64,000 bases of DNA from Alphaproteobacteria bacterium (GTDB lineage Bacteria; Pseudomonadota; Alphaproteobacteria; Thalassobaculales; Thalassobaculaceae): positions 62,001-126,000 of the forward strand of contig JANSYS010000005.1 of NCBI GenBank assembly GCA_024742275.1, written 5' to 3'. The notes beneath the pieces were generated by a model. The model saw only the letters and a program-made list of their open reading frames with translations. It was not told the origin of the DNA and searched no databases. Position numbers and translations under genes: made by a program. The stretch's first letter is position 1, and every line of letters begins with the position of its first letter. Of this stretch, positions 36,142 to 44,241 are shown one piece after another.

Positions 36142-36951
36142 TCAGATCCCGGAAAGGAAAGCGCCGAGGGCGTCGTTGAAGGCGCCGGAGTTTTCCAGGT
36201 ACGGCGCGTGACCCACGCCGGGCACGACCGCTGTCTCCACCTGGGCCGAACCGGCGCGCAAGCTGTCAACGACGGCGCCGGTCAACTCCGGCGTCGCCGT
36301 GCGATCGAGTTCGCCGATAAGCACGAGCACGGGCAGGACGAGACCGGCGAGGGCCGCCGAGTTGTCCGCCTCGGCGATTACCCGCATCGCGCTCTCCAAC
36401 CCGTCACGTCGGGTCTCGGCGGCGATCGCGGCGAGGCGTTTCAGGGTCTCCGGGCCGCACTCCGGAGCGGCCATCGCCGTTGCGCGCCGTCGCCCGTATT
36501 CCTCCGCGTCGAGGGTCTCGAGATCCGCCAGTCGCGCGAGGTAGCCCTCCCCCAGCGGCGCCCCCGCCGGCTGCCGCCGACCGAGCAGCGTGCAGGACAG
36601 CACCAGCGCGCGCAGCCGGTCGGGATACGTCGCCGCGAAGCGGCCCGCGACCACGCCGCCCATGGAATGGCCGACGAGGACGAACGGCCGAAGGTCGAGG
36701 GCGGCGACTAGAGCCTCCAGGGTCGCGGCATAGCGGTCGACCGTCGGCGTCACCGGGTCCGACTCGCCGTAACCCGGCGCGTCCCACGCCGTCACCCGCC
36801 AGCTTTGGGCGAAGACTTTGAACTGCTCCTCCCAGGTTCGGGAATTGCCCGCCAAGCCGTGCAAGAAAACCAGCTCCGGGCCCGTTCCCGCCTGACGGAA
36901 AGAGACGCTGCCATGGTGAAGCGATACGGTCTGGCGATCAGGCAAATCCAT
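36142..36951 (-). CDS. Alpha/beta-hydrolase
   Basis: This 269-residue protein has LVFLHGLAGNSRTWEEQF (oxyanion HG), VTAWDAPGYGESD and the nucleophile elbow VLVGHSMGGVVAGRFA (Ser near residue 94). The acid is probably Asp in VLIGELDRTATP and the base His in VVPGVGHAPYLENS. It resembles enol-lactone hydrolases and other small-ester hydrolases; substrate unknown. It is convergent with the chemoreceptor gene, 11 bases apart. Confidence 0.87.
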   Translation of the reverse strand: MDLPDRQTVSLHHGSVSFRQAGTGPELVFLHGLAGNSRTWEEQFKVFAQSWRVTAWDAPGYGESDPVTPTVDRYAATLEALVAALDLRPFVLVGHSMGGVVAGRFAATYPDRLRALVLSCTLLGRRQPAGAPLGEGYLARLADLETLDAEEYGRRRATAMAAPECGPETLKRLAAIAAETRRDGLESAMRVIAEADNSAALAGLVLPVLVLIGELDRTATPELTGAVVDSLRAGSAQVETAVVPGVGHAPYLENSGAFNDALGAFLSGI

Positions 36952-37156
36952 TTAAAGTCCTCCGCTCAAGAACCCTACGGACGGCACCGGAACCGCTCCG
37001 CTGTCATCTGTAGAGCAGATCGTTCGTCGACGGAATCACGGCGTTCGCCGATGGCATCGAACTCGATGGCGCCAAATTAATAAATCTTTATGGATCCGCT
37101 GGTATCGAATGACGCATCAGGAACTGAAGATCGGGGGGGCGACCGTGGAGACAAGC

Positions 37157-37789
37157 ATGACCGACGGGGGGGAGTGCCTTGCCTATTGCGTCGGCAAGAA
37201 GCGCGCCGACGGGGAATACGTCGCGCCGGAACACTGCGACCGTCCATCGGGACCGGCCGTTTTTCCGGCTGTCCGGTCTCCCGAGTTGCTCGGTCTCATG
37301 CGCTACTGGCTATCGCTGCGAGAAGACAGCGGCGTGCCTGAAAGGCACCGGTTCGATCCCGTAAAGGTTCCGGCGCTGCTCAGTCAGTTCTGGATCATTC
37401 AGCGGGAGGACAGCACCGACCGCTACAGGTTCCTGTTGGCCGGGGAGAAGATTCGCAGTCTCCTGGGACGGCGAGTCGCCGACATATATGTCGATGAACT
37501 GTTCGCCGGTCATAAGACGGAAATGCATGAAGCCATCGAAACGGTCCTCGACACCCCGGCGGTCCACTATGCGGTCGGCCCGTTGTATCGAGCCGGGATG
37601 CATGCGCTGCAGACCGAGCGCTTGGCGCTACCCATGGCGGAGGACGGGCGGGTGAACACGGTGTATGGCGCGACCCTGTACAGAAAGCCTGTGGCGGTGT
37701 CGAACGAGCCAACCGAGTACATCAATGACGCCCAGCCGGTGATCGTTCGATCCGTGGATCTGCCATGCCGGGGATGCCTAATGGTCTGA
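37157..37789 (+). CDS. PAS_5-family protein (DUF1488-like alphaproteobacterial sensor module)
   Basis: About 210 residues. RFDPVKVPALLSQFWIIQRE followed by RYRFLLAGEKIRSLLGRRV matches PAS_5, a stand-alone PAS-like domain abundant in Rhodospirillales, where it usually follows the pattern of an Asp-Pro and a YR-x-x-x-G strand. The protein ends CRGCLMV with two nearby cysteines. ATG at 37157 has GGAG seven bases upstream; an ATG at 37109 would add 16 residues. No effector domain is present, so output is unknown. The family name PAS_5 is what I recognise; the DUF number is uncertain. Confidence 0.65.
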   Translation: MTDGGECLAYCVGKKRADGEYVAPEHCDRPSGPAVFPAVRSPELLGLMRYWLSLREDSGVPERHRFDPVKVPALLSQFWIIQREDSTDRYRFLLAGEKIRSLLGRRVADIYVDELFAGHKTEMHEAIETVLDTPAVHYAVGPLYRAGMHALQTERLALPMAEDGRVNTVYGATLYRKPVAVSNEPTEYINDAQPVIVRSVDLPCRGCLMV

Positions 37790-37834
37790 CACTGCCTCCA
37801 AATGCGGTCGACCACGCCATCTACGGGAAGGAAA

Positions 37835-37910
37835 TGGTGGGCCCGGCAGGATTCGAACCTGCGACAACACCGTTATGAGCGGCGCGTTCTGACCGCTGAA
37901 CTACGGGCCC
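37835..37910 (-). tRNA. tRNA-Ile2 (CAU anticodon)
   Basis: On the minus strand a 76-base cloverleaf folds: acceptor GGGCCCG with CGGGCCC, D arm GTTC/GAAC, anticodon stem CGCCG/CGGTG with loop CTCATAA (anticodon CAT), T arm GCAGG-TTCGAAT-CCTGC, discriminator A and encoded CCA. The GGGCCCG acceptor is that of the lysidine-modified isoleucine tRNA of alphaproteobacteria rather than elongator tRNA-Met, but automated tools would often call it Met. Confidence 0.88.
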
Positions 37911-38088
37911 CCCGCGGCACGAAGCCACGATTTCCACTCTCAGTTATCGTCGCGCGGTCGCCGTGTTGTCAACGCGGCTGACATCGGCAGTTCATACCGC
38001 CGCCGACCTGGACGAGAGACCTGGACACGCGATCTCGTCGACGCCGTCGGCACCCGGAAGCACATCGGTAGAAGATCAGACAAAACGT

Positions 38089-38132
38089 CTTTTGCTGCAT
38101 CGCACAATATTGCTTGTGCAATGCAGCAAAAG
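38089..38132. promoter_or_regulatory. Long inverted repeat, PhaR-like TGC-rich operator
   Basis: CTTTTGCTGCATCGCACAA (38089-38107) and TTGTGCAATGCAGCAAAAG (38114-38132) are inverted copies at 18 of 19 positions, with six bases between. The repeated TGC/GCA words are like those bound by PhaR, the polyhydroxyalkanoate-responsive repressor of alphaproteobacteria. The right arm overlaps a plausible promoter. Confidence 0.6.
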
Positions 38133-38141
38133 GGCTACATT
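38114..38141 (+). promoter_or_regulatory. Probable promoter of the small gene at 38251
   Basis: TTGTGC and TACATT are separated by 16 bases and fit a sigma-70-type -35/-10 pair reading right. The -35 hexamer lies in the right arm of the inverted repeat, so binding there would block initiation. Confidence 0.4.
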
Positions 38142-38250
38142 CACCACCGGACGATATCGCGCGAACCGCCGAGAAACGGTGGTCTGGGGAGCAAGAAGAA
38201 GCCTAAGTCCGGGAGGTGGACGCCCGCCCACATTGCCAAGGTGACCCACG

Positions 38251-38502
38251 ATGCATCCCTATACCGCGCATGAAAATGCATGGCTATCCGAACCGGCGAG
38301 AAGTGCCGAGATACCCGGACGGGCCGAGGAATCCGTCGCCCTTATCGACGACGCCGTAATACGCATGCACATGCGCCGCGGCGAACGCATGCGGTCGCAG
38401 GAGGTCCGGCGGCTTGTCGTCGTCCTTTTCCGTCTTCCGGGCGCCGTCCTTCGCGCCTGCGGTTCCTATCTCAAACCGGCGACCGCCGGGCAGAACCACT
38501 AG
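38251..38502 (+). CDS. Small basic protein, unknown function
   Basis: An 83-residue protein with an acidic N-terminal half and a basic amphipathic stretch (MHMRRGERMRSQEVRRLVVV) followed by LFRLPGAVLRACGSYL. Short alphaproteobacterial proteins with an Arg-rich helix of this kind are common and mostly uncharacterised. The ATG follows AGGTG eight bases upstream. A promoter and long inverted repeat lie about 120 bases before it, which makes it likely to be a real, regulated gene. If the operator is a PhaR site, a role linked to polymer storage is possible but not shown. Confidence 0.5.
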   Translation: MHPYTAHENAWLSEPARSAEIPGRAEESVALIDDAVIRMHMRRGERMRSQEVRRLVVVLFRLPGAVLRACGSYLKPATAGQNH

Positions 38503-38629
38503 CGGAAAACCGGTTCACCGCCTCGAACGCCTGTCATCGCGGCGTTTCGGGGCGGCATGCGATCGCGCGCAGGGGGCCATGCGCAGTCCGCGTATGGTCC
38601 CGCGCCGACCGGTTTGCTAGACGGGCGGC

Positions 38630-39529
38630 ATGATCAAGACTCCCGCCTCCGGGGCCGCCTCCCGCTCGCATGACGCCGAGCCGGTCGTCGCCCGCACCGT
38701 CACCGAACTCCGCACCACCGTCGCCGGCTGGCGCCGCGAGGGGCTCACCGTCGGGCTCGTCCCCACTATGGGCGCGCTGCACGCCGGACATCTGAGCCTC
38801 GTCGCCGAGTCCCTGGCGACCTGCGACCGCACCATTGTCTCCATCTTCGTCAATCCGAAGCAGTTCGCGCCCGGCGAGGACCTGGACAGCTATCCGCGCA
38901 CCTGGGACAGCGATCTGGCGGCCCTGCGGGAGGCCGGCGCCCACGCGGTGTTCGCGCCCCTGCCGGCGGAGATGTACCCGGCGGGCCATGCCACCACCGT
39001 CTCGGTCTCCGGCCTCACCGACTGTCTGGACGGGATCGCCCGGCCCGGCTTCTTCGACGGCGTGGCCACGGTCGTCGCCAAGCTGTTCCTGCAGGCGGGC
39101 GCCGACCGGGCGTTCTTCGGCGAGAAGGACTACCAGCAGCTTCTTGTCGTCCGGCGCATGGCCGCCGATCTCGACATCCCCATCGCCGTCATCGGTTGCC
39201 CGACGGTCCGGGAAGCGGACGGGCTCGCGCTCTCCTCGCGCAACGCCTATCTGAGCGCGCCCGAGCGCGCGAAGGCCCCCCGCCTCCACGCCGAGATGCA
39301 GACCGCGGCCCGCCGCATCCGCTCAGGCGACGGGGACGTCTCCGCCGCCTGCGCCGATGCGGTCGCCGCCCTTCAGGCCGACGGATTCGGTCCGATCGAC
39401 TATATCGAGCTGCGCGACGCCGAGACCCTGGCCGAGGTCACCGCGATGGGTGCCGAGGCGCGCCCGGCCCGGCTGTTCGCCGCCGCCCGTCTCGGCGAGA
39501 CCCGGCTGATCGACAACATCCCGGTCTGA
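38630..39529 (+). CDS. panC: Pantothenate synthetase
   Basis: This 299-residue protein has VGLVPTMGALHAGHLSLV (the HxGH nucleotide motif), TIVSIFVNPKQFAPGEDL, ADRAFFGEKDYQQLLVVRRM and the KMSKS-like ALSSRNAYLS. It condenses pantoate and beta-alanine with ATP to pantothenate, the precursor of CoA. The length is normal. An N-terminal extension of about 20 residues precedes the first strand. It lies just ahead of the tartrate dehydrogenase-like gene but with about 110 bases between them. Confidence 0.95.
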   Translation: MIKTPASGAASRSHDAEPVVARTVTELRTTVAGWRREGLTVGLVPTMGALHAGHLSLVAESLATCDRTIVSIFVNPKQFAPGEDLDSYPRTWDSDLAALREAGAHAVFAPLPAEMYPAGHATTVSVSGLTDCLDGIARPGFFDGVATVVAKLFLQAGADRAFFGEKDYQQLLVVRRMAADLDIPIAVIGCPTVREADGLALSSRNAYLSAPERAKAPRLHAEMQTAARRIRSGDGDVSAACADAVAALQADGFGPIDYIELRDAETLAEVTAMGAEARPARLFAAARLGETRLIDNIPV

Positions 39530-39638
39530 GCGTCCCCTCGGGCGGCGCCGGCAGTCCGGCCCTTCCGCCGCCAAGCAGCGCCCTCTATAACCGCGCAAGA
39601 CAATCGAGTGCCAAAAGAGACGCGGGAGGACGGTCGCC

Positions 39639-40703
39639 ATGGCCGAGAAGTTGAAGATCGCGGTGATTCCGGGCGACGGCATCGGCTGGGAGGTCGTGCC
39701 TGAGGGCATAAAGGTTCTGGAGGCGGTCGGCGCGAAGCACGGGCTCGAGTACGACTTCACGGAATTCGACTGGAGCTGCGAGCGGTTCCACAAGACCGGC
39801 AAGTTCATGCCTGACGACGGCCTGGAGCAGCTCAAGACCCACGACTCGATCTTCCTCGGCGCGGTCGGCTTTCCCGGCGTGCCGGACCACATCTCGCTCT
39901 GGTCCCTGCTGATCCCGATCCGCCGGTCGATGAACCAGTACATCAACCTGCGCCCGGTGCGGATGATGAAGGGCATGAAGTGCCCGCTGGCCGGACGCGG
40001 CCCTGAAGATATCGACTTCTGGGTCGTCCGCGAGAACAACGAGGGCGAGTACTCCGAGATCGGCGGCCGGCTCTTCCAGGGCACCGAGAACGAGATGGCC
40101 ATGCAGGAGACGGTCATGACCCGCATGGGCTGCGACCGGGTCATGCGCTACGCCTTCGAGCTCTGCCGCCGGGTCGGCAAGAAGAAGGTCACTTCGGCCA
40201 CCAAGTCGAACGGCATCATCCACACCATGCCGTTCTGGGACGAGCGTTTCGAGGCGATCGCCAAGGAATACCCGGACCTCGACACCGACAAGTTTCACAT
40301 CGACATCCTGACGGCGCAGTTCGTGCTGCACCCGGACTGGTTCGACGTGGTGGTCGGCTCCAACCTGTTCGGCGACATCCTGTCCGATCTCGGCCCGGCG
40401 GTAGCCGGCTCCATCGGCATCGCGCCGTCGGCCAACATCAATCCGGAGGGCGACTACCCGAGCATGTTCGAGCCGGTTCACGGCTCGGCCCCTGACATCG
40501 CCGGCAAGGGCATCGCCAACCCGATCGGTCAGATCTGGTCGGGCGCCATGATGCTGGAGCATCTGGGCCACCAGGCGGCGGCGGACGATATCGTCAAGGC
40601 GATCGAGACAGTGCTGTCCGAGGCCGGACCGAAGACGCCGGACATCGGCGGCCAGGCGGCGACCAAGGACCTGGGCGACGCCATCGCGGCGGCGGTGAAG
40701 TGA
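39639..40703 (+). CDS. Tartrate dehydrogenase/decarboxylase-like isopropylmalate-family enzyme
   Basis: This 354-residue decarboxylating dehydrogenase has KIAVIPGDGIGWEVVPEG, the NAD site GSAPDIAGKGIANPIG, substrate arginines in NLRPVRMM, and the metal block VVGSNLFGDILSDLGPAVAG. The phosphorylation-loop region and PLAGRGPEDIDFWVVRENNE favour TtuC-type tartrate dehydrogenases over LeuB or Icd. Strong GGGAGGA precedes the ATG. It is translationally coupled (GTGA) to the following PLP enzyme, so the two probably share a pathway for a hydroxy-acid or amino acid. Confidence 0.85.
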   Translation: MAEKLKIAVIPGDGIGWEVVPEGIKVLEAVGAKHGLEYDFTEFDWSCERFHKTGKFMPDDGLEQLKTHDSIFLGAVGFPGVPDHISLWSLLIPIRRSMNQYINLRPVRMMKGMKCPLAGRGPEDIDFWVVRENNEGEYSEIGGRLFQGTENEMAMQETVMTRMGCDRVMRYAFELCRRVGKKKVTSATKSNGIIHTMPFWDERFEAIAKEYPDLDTDKFHIDILTAQFVLHPDWFDVVVGSNLFGDILSDLGPAVAGSIGIAPSANINPEGDYPSMFEPVHGSAPDIAGKGIANPIGQIWSGAMMLEHLGHQAAADDIVKAIETVLSEAGPKTPDIGGQAATKDLGDAIAAAVK

Positions 40704-41818
40704 CCGCCTACGTCACCCGCGACGGCCGCCACCGCTATCCGGTCGACATCCCGATCTGGCGCTGTCCCGAAACCGGGGCGCCGGTGAACCTGACGGACGG
40801 CGAGGGTCTCGCCCGCGCCGAGATCGATACGGCGGAGCGCTCGCTGTGGCGCTATGCCAAGGCGATCCGGGTGGACGAGGCGGCCCGTGTCCAGCTCGGC
40901 GAGGGCTGGACGCCGCTGATCCCGGTGTCGCTGCCGGGCGGCGATGTGCGGCTGAAGCTCGAGTCCCTGATGCCGAGCGGCTCCTTCAAGGACCGGGGCA
41001 TGGCGGTGCTGATCGCCTACCTGAAGGCGCACGGGATCACCGAGGTGATGCTCGACAGCTCCGGCAACGCCGCCGGATCGCTGGCCTGCTACGCCGGTGC
41101 TTCCGGGATCAAATGCACGGTTCTGGTGCCGGCCAGCACCTCGCCGACCAAGGTGGCGCAGATGCGCGCCTACGGGGCCGTCGTCGATCTTGTGGAGGGT
41201 AGCCGCCAGGACGTCGCCGCGAAGGCACTCAGGCTGGCCGAGGAGGGCGTGTTCTACGCCTCCCACAACTGGCAGCCCTTCTTCATCGAGGGGACCAAGA
41301 CGCTGGCCTGCGAGATCTGGGAGCAGTCGGGCTTCCGGGTGCCGGACAACATCGTCATCCCGGTCGGCTACGGCTCCAACCTGCTCGGCTGCCGGATCGG
41401 CTTCGACGAGCTGAAGCGCCGGGGCGAGATCGACCGGGTGCCGCGCCTGTTCGCCGCCCAGCCGGCCAATGTGGGCGCCCTGGTCCGGGCCTTCGAGGCG
41501 AACGCCGAGGAGCCGGTCGACTTCACCCCGAAGCCGACCATCGCCGAGGGCGTCGCCGCCGCGAAACTGGTGCGGACGGCCGAGTGCGTGGCCGCCCTGC
41601 GGGATACCGGCGGCGGCGCGGTCGCCGTCGCCGAGGACACCATCCTGCCGGCGGTTCGCATGCTGGCCGCCAAGGGCGTCCTGGTCGAGCCCTCCTGCGC
41701 CCTCGCCGCCACCGGCTACGACCAACTCGTCGCGGACGGCACGATCTCGGCGGCGGACGACACGGTGGTGGTGATGACCGGCAACGGGCTCAAGAGCCTC
41801 GAAGCCCTAATGGAGTAG
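40700..41818 (+). CDS. Threonine-synthase-like PLP enzyme (fold type II)
   Basis: This 372-residue protein carries the Schiff-base lysine in MPSGSFKDRGMAVLI, the phosphate cup in DSSGNAAGSLACYAG, and the domain start CPETGAPVNLTDGEGLAR. It also has IVIPVGYGSNLLG. It belongs with threonine synthase and related beta-replacing enzymes, slightly shorter than typical ThrC. The start is a GTG at 40700 overlapping the previous stop. As it is coupled to a tartrate-dehydrogenase-type gene and followed four bases later by a MaoC hydratase, it may be catabolic rather than the biosynthetic ThrC; this is inference. Confidence 0.78.
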   Translation: MTAYVTRDGRHRYPVDIPIWRCPETGAPVNLTDGEGLARAEIDTAERSLWRYAKAIRVDEAARVQLGEGWTPLIPVSLPGGDVRLKLESLMPSGSFKDRGMAVLIAYLKAHGITEVMLDSSGNAAGSLACYAGASGIKCTVLVPASTSPTKVAQMRAYGAVVDLVEGSRQDVAAKALRLAEEGVFYASHNWQPFFIEGTKTLACEIWEQSGFRVPDNIVIPVGYGSNLLGCRIGFDELKRRGEIDRVPRLFAAQPANVGALVRAFEANAEEPVDFTPKPTIAEGVAAAKLVRTAECVAALRDTGGGAVAVAEDTILPAVRMLAAKGVLVEPSCALAATGYDQLVADGTISAADDTVVVMTGNGLKSLEALME

Positions 41819-41822
41819 AACC

Positions 41823-42275
41823 GTGCGCGAGAAGAGGTATTTCGAGGACTTCCGTGTCGGCGACGTGCTGACCGGCCAACGGGCGACGGTGACCGAGAGC
41901 CAGATCGTCGACTTCGCCTTCAAATGGGATCCGCAGCCGTTCCATGTCTCCAAACCGGATGCCGAGGACACGATGTTCGGCGGCCTGATCGCCAGCGGCT
42001 TCCACACGCTCGCGCTGACGTTTCGGCTGATCTGGCAGGCCGGGCCGCACCAGGAGACCAATGTCGGCGGGACCGGCATGGACAACCTGCGTTGGCCGCG
42101 ACCGGTGCGCCCCGGCGACACCCTGTCGGCAACGGCGGAGGTGATGGAACTCATCCCCTCCTCCTCCCGCCCCTTCGGCCGGGTGAAACTGGCCTACACG
42201 ACGACGAATCAAAACGACGAAGTTGTTATGACCTGCGAGATGCATCACCTGGTGGCCAAGCGGCCGACTGCGTAG
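41823..42275 (+). CDS. MaoC-family hotdog hydratase
   Basis: This 150-residue hydratase-fold protein has the active-site block FKWDPQPFHVSKPDAED (Asp and His of the hydratase 2 motif) and FGGLIASGFHTLAL, then LRWPRPVRPGDTLS. It adds or removes water on enoyl-CoA-like substrates. The start is a GTG at 41823, four bases after the previous stop, making it the third gene of the 39639-42275 operon. It is followed by a large palindromic repeat. Confidence 0.85.
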   Translation: MREKRYFEDFRVGDVLTGQRATVTESQIVDFAFKWDPQPFHVSKPDAEDTMFGGLIASGFHTLALTFRLIWQAGPHQETNVGGTGMDNLRWPRPVRPGDTLSATAEVMELIPSSSRPFGRVKLAYTTTNQNDEVVMTCEMHHLVAKRPTA

Positions 42276-42315
42276 GCCCTCCTCGCCGTCTCCGCCCCTC
42301 CCGACTTTCCAACCA

Positions 42316-42435
42316 CCGTCATCCCGAACAAGACCGGGCTCGACCCGGGCTTGGGCCGGGACCAAGCCTCATGCCCTCGGAGTCCCGGCCGATCTCCGGG
42401 TCATGCCCGGAGTTCGCCGGGAAGACGATGACGAC
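42316..42435. repeat. REP-like palindromic element
   Basis: Outer ends CCGTCATCCCG and CGGGAAGACGATGACG are inverted copies, and the interior is a mass of CCGGG words (GACCGGGCTCGACCCGGG and GGCCGGGACC). This is the shape of the scattered CGTCATCCCGG-type repeats of alphaproteobacteria. It sits at the 3' end of the operon, where it may also terminate or protect the transcript. Confidence 0.6.
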
Positions 42436-42554
42436 ACATAGAATTTAAAGCTATCCTACCCCCGCATTGCCCAGGTGAGAACGCGATTGCCCGTAGGGCG
42501 GGACCGATTCATAGTTTTATATCATGATGTTGCGGCGATTGAAGCGGGGTTTTC

Positions 42555-43206
42555 GTGGCGTACCCGGAGGGTGACTCGTGGACTGGGCCTCTTCGGGTCG
42601 GTTTCGACCGCCGTGTGAAGCTGGCATTTCACGGCAGCAGGGTCACCTCGGATGGAGGACTGCTGGCCTATAGAAACCTTGATGACGCGCTCGGCCTGTC
42701 GGAACTGGCGGGCGGCATGCTGCAGGATGGACGGCGCGGCAGGAACGGCTGGCATGCCCTGGTCGGCATGCTCCGGCAATCGGTGTTCGGGCGGCTCGCT
42801 GGATACGAGGACGTGAACGACGCCGAGCGCCTGGCCCGCGACCCAGCGATGCGCTGGCTGGTCGGGGGCAAGGCGGTACACAAAGGGGCGGCGTCATCGA
42901 GCCAGATGGACCGGTTCGAGACCGAGGTGCTAACGGCCGACCGCAACCTGTCGGCACTGGCGGCTGCAGCTGCACGCGCTGGCCTACAACCTTACCAACT
43001 TCCTGCGGACGCTGGCGCTGCCAGATGCGGTGCGTCACTGGCCGCTGACGACGCTGCGCGAGAAGTTGGTGAAGATCGGGGCCAAGGTGGTTCGGCACGG
43101 GCGCTACGAGACGTTCCAATTGGCGGAGGTCGCGATCCCTCGGGATCTGTTCGCCGACATCCTAGAGCGGATCGATCGCCTCAGACCGGCGCGGGCTCAA
43201 ACATGA
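42555..43206 (+). pseudogene. IS1380-family transposase remnant with internal deletion
   Basis: The first 137 codons encode the transposase N-terminus (DRRVKLAFHGSRVTSDGGLLAYRNLDDALG, given in part: VTSDGGLLAYRNLDDALG; then GRLAGYEDVNDAERLARDPA and SQMDRFETEVLT). From about 42960 the reading jumps to another phase that encodes the family C-terminus (LHALAYNLTNFLRTLAL, LREKLVKIGAKVVRHGRYET, ILERIDRLRPARAQT, stop at 43204). The middle half, with the catalytic acidic residues, is missing. Total length is about half the family norm, so it is inactive. Terminal inverted repeats were not recognised. It lies beside the AT-rich block and marks a mobile-element scar. Confidence 0.8.
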
Positions 43207-43449
43207 CGGCGGTCGGACGCCGAACGAGCAAGCCGATGGGAGACGTGCGCCCAGATTCAGGTGATCTGGCCGAACATCATAGTTCGGGGCGGTCTGGAGC
43301 GCCGAAAGCGATGCGTCTGGGTCCGAATATCGGATCCCTACCTCCGAAGGTTGCAAGCACATCGTCCTCGGCTCACCACCCGCTTGGTCAAGAGGATTCA
43401 CATGGGAAATGTCATTTCAATTGGTTTACGAAGTGTATAGAGGATCGAC
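43207..43449. other. Former IS flank, no gene
   Basis: About 243 bases of GC-rich sequence between the transposase remnant and the AT-rich gene, probably the 3' noncoding end of the old insertion. The base composition changes sharply near 43410. Confidence 0.4.
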
Positions 43450-44149
43450 ATGATCCCTGACGCGTACATGGGATTTGGTATAAGTGTTACCTATATAGTA
43501 TCATGCGTATTCGGCAGCACTATTCTGTCTGTTATCGCAAAAATTCTCGGATTGCTCAGGCTAATAAGGGTAAAATTTTTTTATTCTGGATTTTTTCTTT
43601 TTTTATGATGTTCCCAAGCGACTTATCTATCATTCGATATGTTATTTATTCCATTAAATATACGTTTCTGGGCGGATCAGGGTCTTTTATGCACCAAAAT
43701 GACGAAAAAACATTCCACTATTCTTGGAATGTCGGCGCTATAGATAATTGGTGTCGATACTCTTGCATTAGGCTTTTTTAGATGGAAAAATTCATTCTGT
43801 TTCTTACGTTGAGAGTGATCTTCGAATTTCCAAAATTTATTTGAATGAAATGAACGAGCGGTGTTCAGAAGACCTATTTCTAGATAGTCTGGCCGTAGAA
43901 AACGAAGCCATATTGAATTTCATAAATTCGTGTTTCATTCACGAATTTGAAGCACACCCGAATGCAGCTTTCACAATTTTTTATAATAAAATCAACCTTG
44001 AAAGAGGAGAGGTGTTTGAGGCAATAATTGAAAACAATAAATCAGGGAGAAATATAAAGTCTGTAAGATACTGGCTACGTCCATCATGGGGATGGCCATT
44101 GACAAATGAAATGATCGTTTCTGATCAGTCGCGAATAAGGTTCGGTTAA
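43450..44149 (+). pseudogene. AT-rich gene of unknown function, apparently broken at two T-runs
   Basis: Three adjoining open segments form one plausible protein. Segment 1 (from ATG 43450, MIPDAYMGFGISVTYIVSC, one hydrophobic helix) ends at a T7 run (43598-43604). Segment 2 (from FMMFPSDLSIIRYVIYSIKY to SCIRLF) ends at a T6 run (43774-43779). Segment 3 (LDGKIHSVSYVESDLRISKI) continues to the stop at 44149. Adding one T to each run restores a single frame of 234 codons. Both breaks have the same sign, which suggests missed bases in homopolymers or true decay. Composition is far more AT-rich than any other gene here, a sign of transfer. The product is a one-helix protein with a soluble C-terminus; no family recognised. 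Confidence 0.6.
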
Positions 44150-44241
44150 GGAGAGTTCCGTAGGTTCAGTTCGGTACTCGAATTGGCGGCGATTTGGAAC
44201 GAACCTGTTCCAATCACATCAACTTGGTGGGAGAATTAGGT

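Noticed and set aside
37835-37910. Elongator tRNA-Met
   Set aside because: The anticodon is CAT, but the GGGCCCG acceptor stem is that of the isoleucine tRNA whose C34 is modified to lysidine.
43774-43781. T-TTT-TTA slippery site suggesting programmed -1 frameshifting
   Set aside because: The heptamer is not in the correct phase relative to the upstream frame, and a second break of the same kind occurs at the T7 run. Two homopolymer losses explain both more simply.
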